Shown here piece after piece: positions 1 through 5,594 of a stretch of 5,594 nucleotides of DNA. The position numbers and the translations under genes were made by a program. This DNA comes from Candidatus Poseidoniaceae archaeon (GTDB lineage Archaea > Thermoplasmatota > Poseidoniia > Poseidoniales > Poseidoniaceae). The first letter of the stretch is position 1; the number at the start of each line of letters is the position of its first letter. The notes under the pieces are model-generated. The model was not told where the DNA came from and ran no database searches. It was given only the letters and a program-made list of their open reading frames with translations. The stretch spans positions 1 to 5,594 of the forward strand of contig JAKMGM010000011.1 in NCBI GenBank assembly GCA_022424925.1. The letters are read 5' to 3'.

Positions 1-77
1 CCCGAAATGAGCCTTCCACCTACCTGTTCGTATTGTTGAATCATTACGCTTAGAAAGGGGTTCTCCGTACTCTCGCC

Positions 78-1235
78 ATGGTGAGTGAGTGGAATCAAGC
101 ACCAGAAAATACGCTTGAAAGCCTCCAACACGCCATCCAAGTCAACGACGGCATCGAATTCGACTTGCGATTAACGAGTGATGGCGAACTTGTACTCCAT
201 CATGATGCGAAAATTTCTGTACCCGCTTCCAAACAGCCGTACGGTTTTTCGTGGACTGAAAACCACACCCTTGACGATTTAACATCACTTGGTTTTCTCT
301 CGTTTCGAGAAATGTTGGAAGACCCGACCATTGCTTCACAGTGGCGTGAGCAAGGTAAGATGGGTTGTGTAGAATTCAAGCGCCCCCATCCTCGAGCAAA
401 CTACGGTGGTGGAATTTTTGGCAAACTGCAGCATGTAAAACACATGAGTAACATGATGGTAAAGGCTGATGCGTTGCTCAATGAACACGACATACCCACC
501 TGCAACACCGTCTACTATGCCTTTCATACCGGAATGAAAGCTTCAGTCGATCGTTCGGGTACCAAACGCCCGTGGGCGAACCTGACACCATACATTCCAC
601 CGTTCGGCACCTATTATTCGAAGCGAATGCGTGGCTCGCTCCAATTTCTAACGACACCTCTTGCGCGCTTGATTTCCACCAACCGTCGAGCAGGTGCTGC
701 AATGGCGCCCTGTGCTGTCGAGTATTTTTTACCCCCAAAGAGTTGGATTCCGCTCGGCCGTCGAGGTGGCCTCCATGGTCAGCGTATACGTCGAGTCAAT
801 GCGCACCAAGGCGGTTTTCCAATCTATGTGTGGCCGGCTGAACTCAAGCACGAGCATATGTTGCTCCAAGCGGGCATAACTGGCCTCACCGATTGCGCAG
901 ATCCTGATCTGACTTGGCTTCCATCAGGACACACCCGGTGGACACGCCCAGCAACCATGCCGCTTGATGCCCAACAGCAGCACGTACTCGCTAAGGCCAC
1001 CCAAGAGAACCATCGGGATGTACTACGTCAACTCACTGATGAGGTCGTGCCGTGGTCGCAGTGTGATCGAGCACGGCGACTCGAACTGGTTGAGATGTGG
1101 AGGACGCAATGGCAGTGGAGCGATACAGCAGCAGCCATCATCGAGCGTTCAGATTCAGCCTCACCGCCATGGGAGTCTGTCCGGCTTATCGGTCACAGAG
1201 GGTCGGGAAAAACTTCGAGACCAGTTCTCAAATAG
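78..1235 (+). CDS. Glycerophosphodiester phosphodiesterase-like protein, N-terminal catalytic strand missing
   Basis: The GDPD family hydrolyses glycerophosphodiesters to glycerol 3-phosphate and an alcohol in a metal-dependent TIM barrel. Visible hallmarks are APENT (residues 8-12), GIEFDLRLTSDG with metal-ligand candidates E27 and D29, HHD with H42 as the second catalytic histidine, VEFK with E99 and K101 where the family has (I/V)E(I/L)K, and a barrel end with IYVW (249-252) and GLTD (269-272). The usual start of the domain, an HRG triplet about eight residues before PENT, is absent; MVS occupies that place. Residues 285-385 form a tail that I do not recognise, ending in LIGHRGSGKTSRPVLK, which carries an HRG and also fits a P-loop. 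An in-frame TAG at 51-53 with no start codon before ATG 78 forces this start, yet it has no nearby ribosome binding site, unlike its neighbours. No signal peptide is visible. Fold assignment is confident; activity is doubtful without HRG. Confidence 0.8.
   Translation: MVSEWNQAPENTLESLQHAIQVNDGIEFDLRLTSDGELVLHHDAKISVPASKQPYGFSWTENHTLDDLTSLGFLSFREMLEDPTIASQWREQGKMGCVEFKRPHPRANYGGGIFGKLQHVKHMSNMMVKADALLNEHDIPTCNTVYYAFHTGMKASVDRSGTKRPWANLTPYIPPFGTYYSKRMRGSLQFLTTPLARLISTNRRAGAAMAPCAVEYFLPPKSWIPLGRRGGLHGQRIRRVNAHQGGFPIYVWPAELKHEHMLLQAGITGLTDCADPDLTWLPSGHTRWTRPATMPLDAQQQHVLAKATQENHRDVLRQLTDEVVPWSQCDRARRLELVEMWRTQWQWSDTAAAIIERSDSASPPWESVRLIGHRGSGKTSRPVLK
82..89 (+). repeat. Tandem TGAG duplication at the 5' end of the GDPD-like gene
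   Basis: TGAGTGAG sits in codons 2-4 of the GDPD-like gene. Removing one 4-base copy would join the other plus frame, which reads SRHGE, directly to WNQAPENT. This gives RHGEWNQAPENT, close to the HRG-x-W...APENT spacing of the family. That suggests a possible slippage frameshift or assembly error. Against it, the joined frame has no ATG, GTG or TTG between its upstream stop (8-10) and base 77. The repeat is short enough to be chance. Confidence 0.35.
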
Positions 1236-1238
1236 ATT

Positions 1239-2405
1239 TCATTCGATATGGCGAAGCGTTTGCGCTTCGGCAAAGTACTTCGGACGGTAGAGTGGTGTGC
1301 CTTTACCGTCACGCAGGACGGTACGCTCATCAACAATTTGAGCACCAATGCCAGCAACTCGAGCCCACCCAAAGAAGGTGGTGTAGTACGTAGGGTCAGT
1401 GAAACCGATGTGATGTAACAAAGCTCCACTTGCAATGTCGACGTTGGCGTTTGGATTGCTAATTTTTGGGTTTTCAGCCAGCACTCGTGGAGCAACTTCT
1501 CGCAATGTAGTGACAATTTTAAAATTCTCATCGTTCGGACAAATCTTTGCTCCAAGTTTGAACTGTGCAGTAGCACGAGGGTCTTCAGTGCGCAAAACCG
1601 CATGTCCGAATCCAAAAATTGGACGCTTTGCTTCCAGTTCAGCACGGACAAATGCTTCAACTTCAGCAGCATCACTTGTACCAACTTTGAGTACAAACTC
1701 AAGGCAAGATTGGTTTGCACGACCGTGCAATGGACCCGATAGTGCGTTCATTGCTCCAGCCATTGAAGCGTAAACCGTTGCTTTTCCTGATGCGATTGCT
1801 TTTCCAGAAAAGGTGGACAGATTGCCACCGCCATGATCCATGTGAAGGACGAGGTAGGTGGTGATGACTCGCTTCATTTTCTCTCGGTCAACGCCTTCGA
1901 ACTCCAATGCGTGAACGAACCTGTCAACCAGCCCCATCGAAACGTCATCGGCAGGAATATTTTGTTCACGTCCTTCACGAATCCGGAATATGAGTCCCAT
2001 TAGTCGGGGCATTCGGGCGATGAGGTTGAGGGCATCTTCTTTCCAATCGTTGGTTGTATCCAGCATGCCAAGCGTATGAATGCCAATGCTGAGCCAATCC
2101 ATTGGGTGTCCGGACTTCGGTAATGATTTGAGTATTGTCGTTAAATCTCCGGGGAGTGCAGCACGGTTTTCGAGGTCTTTACGAAACTCACTCGACTGTT
2201 CAGGAGTAGGGAGTTCCTTATTGAATAACAGGTAGACGATGTCTTCCGGTTCAAAATCAGCCAGTTCCGAAATGGGATAGCCACAATAGTGGACACCTTC
2301 GGTTGGGGTGACAAACGATGTTCGGCATGTTCCGACCGGAACGCCTCGCATGCCAGTGTTTAGATGGTTCTCAGTCACTTCCAAAAGTACCTCATTGTCC
2401 ACCAA
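1239..2405 (-). CDS. gltA: Citrate synthase, eukaryote-like type
   Basis: Condenses acetyl-CoA and oxaloacetate to citrate, the entry step of the TCA cycle, in the cytoplasm and normally as a homodimer. All active-site landmarks are present: HPM with H100 (oxaloacetate binding), HMDHGGGN with H191 (equivalent to the first catalytic His, H274 of the pig enzyme), GPLHGRANQ with H227 (H320) and GFGHAVLRTEDPR with D275 (the catalytic Asp, D375). The motif wording, DHGGGN followed by PLHG-ANQ and NVD-SG-LL, resembles the mitochondrial branch more than the E. coli type. The length of 388 residues fits a complete enzyme. There is no ATG start: the frame offers TTG at 2405 and GTG at 2402, with a GGGGAG box just upstream. 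The 86-base gap to the upstream gene, with a TATA-like element, suggests separate transcription. The stop lies 3 bases from that of the convergent GDPD-like gene. A 2-methylcitrate synthase activity cannot be excluded from sequence. Confidence 0.96.
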   Translation of the reverse strand: MVDNEVLLEVTENHLNTGMRGVPVGTCRTSFVTPTEGVHYCGYPISELADFEPEDIVYLLFNKELPTPEQSSEFRKDLENRAALPGDLTTILKSLPKSGHPMDWLSIGIHTLGMLDTTNDWKEDALNLIARMPRLMGLIFRIREGREQNIPADDVSMGLVDRFVHALEFEGVDREKMKRVITTYLVLHMDHGGGNLSTFSGKAIASGKATVYASMAGAMNALSGPLHGRANQSCLEFVLKVGTSDAAEVEAFVRAELEAKRPIFGFGHAVLRTEDPRATAQFKLGAKICPNDENFKIVTTLREVAPRVLAENPKISNPNANVDIASGALLHHIGFTDPTYYTTFFGWARVAGIGAQIVDERTVLRDGKGTPLYRPKYFAEAQTLRHIE

Positions 2406-2408
2406 ATG

Positions 2409-2414
2409 CTCCCC
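2409..2414 (-). promoter_or_regulatory. Ribosome binding site of citrate synthase, start ambiguous
   Basis: Read on the minus strand this is GGGGAG, within CGAGGGGAGCAT followed by TTG GTG GAC. Measured from GGAG the spacer is 3 bases to TTG (2405) and 6 to GTG (2402), which favours GTG. Measured from the overlapping GAGG it is 7 to TTG and 10 to GTG, which favours TTG. The two choices differ by a single residue. Confidence 0.5.
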
Positions 2415-2440
2415 TCGATACGCCCCACAGGCATCATTGG

Positions 2441-2447
2441 TATAAAG
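2441..2447 (-). promoter_or_regulatory. TATA-like promoter element for citrate synthase
   Basis: The minus strand reads CTTTATA here, an A/T stretch in an otherwise GC-rich 86-base intergenic gap, followed by ACC. If this is an archaeal TATA box, transcription would start about 25 bases downstream near 2418, giving a leader of about 13-16 bases that still contains the GGGGAG box. No convincing purine-rich BRE precedes it. The same bases could serve as part of a bacterial -10 (TATACC), but no good -35 is seen. Confidence 0.35.
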
Positions 2448-2491
2448 GCGGCTCCCTGAGAATCAGTACGAGATGTTCGGAAACTGCGTTC

Positions 2492-2965
2492 TCAAGACGA
2501 GTGTCGATTCCACGGCGGCCACGAGCGGAAACCTTTGGTTGATTCCCGGTCTGCAAAAACGTGGATTCGTATTGTTTCTCCATCGATCAGAATTGCGTCG
2601 TCACTGGTTAGTCCCGGGCAGGTTTCTTTCACCTTGTTCCAAGCACGGTCTGTCGCTAGATTTTCAGACCACCAAGGGAATGCTGCACATTGCTGGGGTC
2701 GCACGGCGTAAATGGTGCATTGTTTCTTGTCATCAAGGTAGATACATACGTCGTCAACTGGCGTACTGTTGAGTACATATCGCCCGTCCAAAGTTTGTCT
2801 GCAATCACGCCTCAACCAGTCTTCGACTTCCATCTCATGATGTTGAGCAATCCGCTCGGCATCGCTGATGGATAAGTAGACGATTCCACCAGGTTCATCG
2901 CAACATTTCCCGCAATTGGCCTGACATGAAAACGAAACGCCTTCCATCCACCAGGCAGGCCTCAT
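2492..2965 (-). CDS. YkgJ-family cysteine-cluster protein
   Basis: A small protein of 157 residues matching the YkgJ / CxxCxxCC family (UPF0153), thought to bind zinc or an iron-sulfur cluster; its molecular role is not established. The sequence shows CQANCGKCC (C14, C18, C21, C22), then CIYLDDKKQC (C74, C83), the characteristic TIYAVRPQQCAAFPWW (C93) and CPGL (C116). Together these give the family order of an N-terminal cysteine cluster, C-x8-C-IY-x2-RP-x2-C-x2-FP and a final Cys. C55 is an extra cysteine. No signal peptide or membrane helix is seen, so it is probably cytoplasmic. The start ATG overlaps the stop of the upstream ATPase gene as ATGA, and AGGTG at 2973-2977 lies 7 bases before it. 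Translation is therefore probably coupled to the ATPase. The family is found in many genomic settings, so the pairing with an ATPase does not by itself reveal function. Confidence 0.88.
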   Translation of the reverse strand: MRPAWWMEGVSFSCQANCGKCCDEPGGIVYLSISDAERIAQHHEMEVEDWLRRDCRQTLDGRYVLNSTPVDDVCIYLDDKKQCTIYAVRPQQCAAFPWWSENLATDRAWNKVKETCPGLTSDDAILIDGETIRIHVFADRESTKGFRSWPPWNRHSS

Positions 2966-4989
2966 TCTTCTTCACCTGCCAGTGAATGTTGAACAGGGAG
3001 GATGCGCGAAAGACGTACAGTACGAATTGCGTGAGGTTCGTCAAGTAAATCCATCATATCGATGCTACTTGAGTCGACATTCCACTCACCTTCTGGTTCA
3101 TGACTGTCCAATGCATCTTCAGCAGATGTGGCTTTCCTGCGCCCAACGCTTCGATGTTTTTTCGGTACTGCGTCCTCTTCCATAACCGGCCACGGTTCTC
3201 TGTCTGGGTCAAAGTCAGTGAGTGCGCTCTCCATTGTTCGTAATTCGTCGGCTATCCCGATGAGCTCTTCGATTGTTGCTTCGGAGGTGCGTTCCGATAA
3301 ACGTTTGAGTTGAGATTCAAGGTTTCCAAGTTGAATTGAACTTTGCACCAACTCGTGCTCAAAAGAATGAATCTGGTTATCAAAGGCTTCGTCCAGTTCG
3401 GTCAATACATCCGCTGCCAATCCAATGTCTCTGTCCTCAATTCGTCCCTTGCGCGCAATCAGGTGTTCTTCTCTCTCGTGCAACTTGAGGACGGTAGGTG
3501 CCGCAGGTTGTGTGTCTTCGAGGGCTATTTTGAGATATTCAGCATGACGCTTGTCTGCAGACGCTGCGAGTTCCTCTGCGTCCAATTCGGGTGGTACGTA
3601 ATTCTCATCTCCGATTTCTGGTAGTTTTGAATACAAATCAATGCCGCCATGAACTTCATCGCTGTACACCGTATCAACCGCAGAATCGATGAGCCGCATC
3701 GCGATATCCTCGACCCTTTCACGCTCTATTGTGGGCTCTAATGCGTCGAGAGAGAATTCGTTTGAAAGCAGAGCAGTGACATCATCTCCGTCAAGAATGT
3801 GCTCTCCGGATTGGAGTGCAAGTGCTACAAGGTCAAAATTGGCTTTGGTTGGTTGCCAGCCAATCTCACCTTTCAAGACGAGGCTTGCAAGTTGGCTGTC
3901 GTTCATCATTAGGCCTTTCTGCCGAGCAAGGCTCCGTGCATAGAGAACCATACTCGGTGGTTGTGGCAACTCAAGATGAACGGTTGCAACATGGCGGCAT
4001 ACTTCCCAAAGACGAGAAGTGGGCCATTCATCTGGTGATGATTTCGATGTAAAAAGCACGTGCAGGCCAAGGTTAAGCGCATAGTCAACCATCATTCCCA
4101 GTTCGTGTGCTAACTCTGGGTTGCCAAGAGCGGTATCGACATCATCAATGGCAAGCAATCGAGCATTCACGAAGGCATCCTGCCAACCTTCCGGGAGTCG
4201 CTCAAGACTTGCAAGTTCCGCAGGTGTGATGAGGAACACATTGCCTTCTTGGCGACGTAACACGGCTTGCGATGTTGCGTGAAGAAGGTGCGTCTTTCCT
4301 GTTTGTGCTGCTCCGATGAAAAGCAATGGATTGAGTTGCCCACCGGGCGAGTCAACAACCGCTTCAGCCGCTTGTGTTGCGCGAGTGTTTTCAGGTATGG
4401 TGTGCCATTGCTTGAAACTCTTGTGAAGTTCAGTTTTGAGGCGGGATGGCCATGCAGCTTGAGGTGGGTGAATGACCGTATGGTGGAAGGCAGAACTTTC
4501 AGTTACAGGCGCTAAATCTTCTTCGAGCAGATGGATAGAACGCCCACGATGGTCGTCAAGAATCGATTTCCAAACTGGGCTTCCGTCCTGTTCCATGCCG
4601 ACGTACCCGTCTTCCGTAGGCTCATTGTGGCCTTCGATTGAGTCGAATGTTCGTTGGCGTAGTGATCGAATGCGACGAGCTGCAATGTCAGAGAGTGATT
4701 CACCGTTTGAATGAAGCTCAAGAGCAGGCGTTCTCGGTTTTCTCTGTCGACCCAATACGCCGTTCGCAACCAACTCAAACGTTGGCCGTTCCACGACAGT
4801 GGTTCTGTTCAACAGCGACCCCTCTCGTTGGTCCACAACATCATGTTTGCCGAGAAGTTTGTTCATCTTCGATTTTGATTTCAGTTCAGGTCTTGCGTGC
4901 GAAACCCGTTCGATGGCAGCACCATTCTCGTTGAGTTTTTGTCGAGCCAAATCGAGAGCGAGGGCTAATTTTTCTCGTCGCCCACTCAT
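2962..4989 (-). CDS. DnaA/Hda-like AAA+ ATPase with long N- and C-terminal extensions
   Basis: A 675-residue protein. Residues about 195-400 read as a DnaA-type AAA+ module. NTRATQAAEAVVDSPGG (201-217) and NPLLFIG match the DnaA lead-in. Walker A is GAAQTGKTH (226-234), Walker B is LLAIDDVD (278-285), a sensor-1-like FTSKSSPDEWP lies at 313-323, and R332 sits where the DnaA arginine finger would be. The usual sensor-2 motif is weak (TKANFDLVALAL, 381-392). The helix-turn-helix DNA-binding domain IV of DnaA is absent, so this is not a standard replication initiator. Residues 1-195 are charged and unrecognised. Residues 420-600 are acidic and helical, with a probable coiled coil around 528-592, followed by a polar tail with a basic patch (KKHRSVGRRK, 610-619). 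GAGGTG at 4998-5003, 8 bases before the ATG, is a strong ribosome binding site. The start overlaps the upstream stop and the stop overlaps the YkgJ start. Regulation of replication, DNA loading or an unrelated remodelling role are all possible. Confidence 0.82.
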   Translation of the reverse strand: MSGRREKLALALDLARQKLNENGAAIERVSHARPELKSKSKMNKLLGKHDVVDQREGSLLNRTTVVERPTFELVANGVLGRQRKPRTPALELHSNGESLSDIAARRIRSLRQRTFDSIEGHNEPTEDGYVGMEQDGSPVWKSILDDHRGRSIHLLEEDLAPVTESSAFHHTVIHPPQAAWPSRLKTELHKSFKQWHTIPENTRATQAAEAVVDSPGGQLNPLLFIGAAQTGKTHLLHATSQAVLRRQEGNVFLITPAELASLERLPEGWQDAFVNARLLAIDDVDTALGNPELAHELGMMVDYALNLGLHVLFTSKSSPDEWPTSRLWEVCRHVATVHLELPQPPSMVLYARSLARQKGLMMNDSQLASLVLKGEIGWQPTKANFDLVALALQSGEHILDGDDVTALLSNEFSLDALEPTIERERVEDIAMRLIDSAVDTVYSDEVHGGIDLYSKLPEIGDENYVPPELDAEELAASADKRHAEYLKIALEDTQPAAPTVLKLHEREEHLIARKGRIEDRDIGLAADVLTELDEAFDNQIHSFEHELVQSSIQLGNLESQLKRLSERTSEATIEELIGIADELRTMESALTDFDPDREPWPVMEEDAVPKKHRSVGRRKATSAEDALDSHEPEGEWNVDSSSIDMMDLLDEPHAIRTVRLSRILPVQHSLAGEEE

Positions 4990-5594
4990 TCACGTTTCAC
5001 CTCATTTTCATCGCGGAGACGCTGTCGGTCTTCAATTTCCCACACCGTGAGTTTATCTTCCAACGAAGGCTTTGATTGTTGACGGAATGCTCCTTCTCTG
5101 CTGGGTTTTCCAGTTGCGGCACTGGCGGTGATGCCTGGTCGTGCCATGAGAGGCGTCAATGAGGTTGCTGTGTTCACCGGCATCCTGTCTTGAACAGCGG
5201 CAAGTGGGCGGTTTGGCATCGTGGTTTTCGGAAGTACGTGTTCTGTACGGCCAACCTTCTGGCGGGTTGCATCATACACGGATGAGCGAGGTGATGGAAC
5301 ATTTGACATCTTTTGTGCAGCCTTCGTCTGGCGTTCAGAATATTCATGCAAGCGCTTCGAGATGGCTTGGGGTTGGTGCGCTTCATCAGTATGAACTTCG
5401 TTGAAATCTTTCGGTTCGCGTGCGTTTCGGACTGCAGCAAACATTGTCATTTGGCGACTTCTGTTCGGACGCTCGAACATTTTCTTCTTCTTTCTGCGAA
5501 TTTTCTTCGCTTTACGAGGGCCTGGTTGTGGTGCGACTTCGGTTACCTTCGGCATGAAATCGCTTGCACTCGGTGCTTCTTCAGATGCCGGTTC
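4986..5594 (-). CDS. Hypothetical basic, low-complexity protein, 5' end beyond the window
   Basis: I do not recognise this protein. From the internal ATG at 5555 it gives 189 residues, but the frame stays open to the window edge, adding EPASEEAPSASDF before that Met. No ribosome binding site precedes 5555, so the true start is probably outside. Visible features are an acidic, Pro/Ser/Ala-rich beginning, a strongly basic block RKAKKIRRKKKK (residues 14-25 from that Met), a middle rich in Ser, Pro, Thr, Arg and Gln without hydrophobic core segments, and a charged, probably helical C-terminus (SLEDKLTVWEIEDRQRL). This looks disordered and could bind nucleic acid or a partner. There are no cysteines, membrane helices or known motifs. 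Its stop overlaps the start of the DnaA-like ATPase gene as ATGA, so the two are probably co-translated and may act together. Coding status is supported by the overlap and open frame, not by homology. Confidence 0.7.
   Translation of the reverse strand, partial: EPASEEAPSASDFMPKVTEVAPQPGPRKAKKIRRKKKKMFERPNRSRQMTMFAAVRNAREPKDFNEVHTDEAHQPQAISKRLHEYSERQTKAAQKMSNVPSPRSSVYDATRQKVGRTEHVLPKTTMPNRPLAAVQDRMPVNTATSLTPLMARPGITASAATGKPSREGAFRQQSKPSLEDKLTVWEIEDRQRLRDENEVKRE

Noticed and set aside
1..44. A possible divergent minus-strand gene start (MIQQYEQVGGRLIS, from base 44 leftwards)
   Set aside because: Only 14 codons are visible, there is no well-placed ribosome binding site, and the frame is also open upstream of the ATG. 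Absence of a stop over this length carries no weight.
54..60. AAAGGGG as the ribosome binding site of the GDPD-like gene
   Set aside because: It lies 17 bases before ATG 78, too far for normal initiation, and no start codon sits at the right distance in that frame.
310..345. Segment 300-345 of the GDPD-like tail (QHVLAKATQENHRDVLRQL...RRLELVEMW) as a chorismate mutase
   Set aside because: Only RRLELVE recalls the family; the catalytic Arg/Lys pattern and helix lengths cannot be matched by eye.
964..1393. Two plus-strand open frames (964-1290 and 1097-1393) crossing the convergent gene junction
   Set aside because: They overlap the GDPD-like tail and run antisense into citrate synthase, have no motifs, and no ribosome binding site supports them.
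1193..1720. A 175-codon minus-strand open frame inside citrate synthase
   Set aside because: It lies in another frame over an unmistakable citrate synthase; its Leu/Ser/Lys-rich translation has no recognisable motif and fits a shadow frame.
2962..4989. The ATPase as the host's replication initiator DnaA
   Set aside because: The DNA-binding domain IV and a clear sensor-2 motif are missing, the flanking extensions are unlike DnaA, and no dnaN or DnaA-box cluster is present.

Overview
The window is gene-dense, with roughly balanced base composition, and holds five protein-coding regions. I see no RNA gene, mobile element, CRISPR array or long non-coding stretch. One gene lies on the plus strand at the left. 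It runs tail-to-tail into a run of four minus-strand genes that fills the rest of the window and continues past its right edge. Nothing here fixes the taxon. Strong GGTG-type ribosome binding sites, ATGA start/stop overlaps, very short spacers, a TATA-like box before the citrate synthase gene and a citrate synthase of the eukaryote-like branch would suit a small-genome planktonic prokaryote. My weak preference is an uncultured marine euryarchaeon of the Poseidoniales (Marine Group II) kind, but a bacterium is not excluded.

Layout. Bases 78-1235 (+) encode a glycerophosphodiester phosphodiesterase (GDPD)-like protein that lacks the N-terminal catalytic HRG strand, yet ends with a GHRGSGKT segment. 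Three bases separate its stop from that of the convergent citrate synthase gene (1239-2405, -), which has a non-ATG start and probably its own promoter in the 86-base gap upstream. Upstream of that gap, in transcription order from the right edge, come a basic, low-complexity protein that is open at the window edge (4986-5594, -), a 675-residue protein with a DnaA-type AAA+ ATPase domain but no DnaA DNA-binding domain (2962-4989, -), and a YkgJ-type cysteine-cluster protein (2492-2965, -). These last three are joined by two 4-base ATGA overlaps and are very probably one translationally coupled operon.

How the genes might work together. Citrate synthase is central metabolism and looks like an independent unit. 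The three-gene operon is the least explained part. It couples a DnaA/Hda-like ATPase, embedded between an uncharacterised N-terminal region and a long helical, acidic C-terminal region, to a small protein that probably binds metal through cysteines and to a basic, probably disordered protein. No function for this set can be read from sequence alone. The GDPD-like gene is the other anomaly. It may be circularly permuted, truncated or frameshifted at its 5' end, or joined to the start of a P-loop domain.
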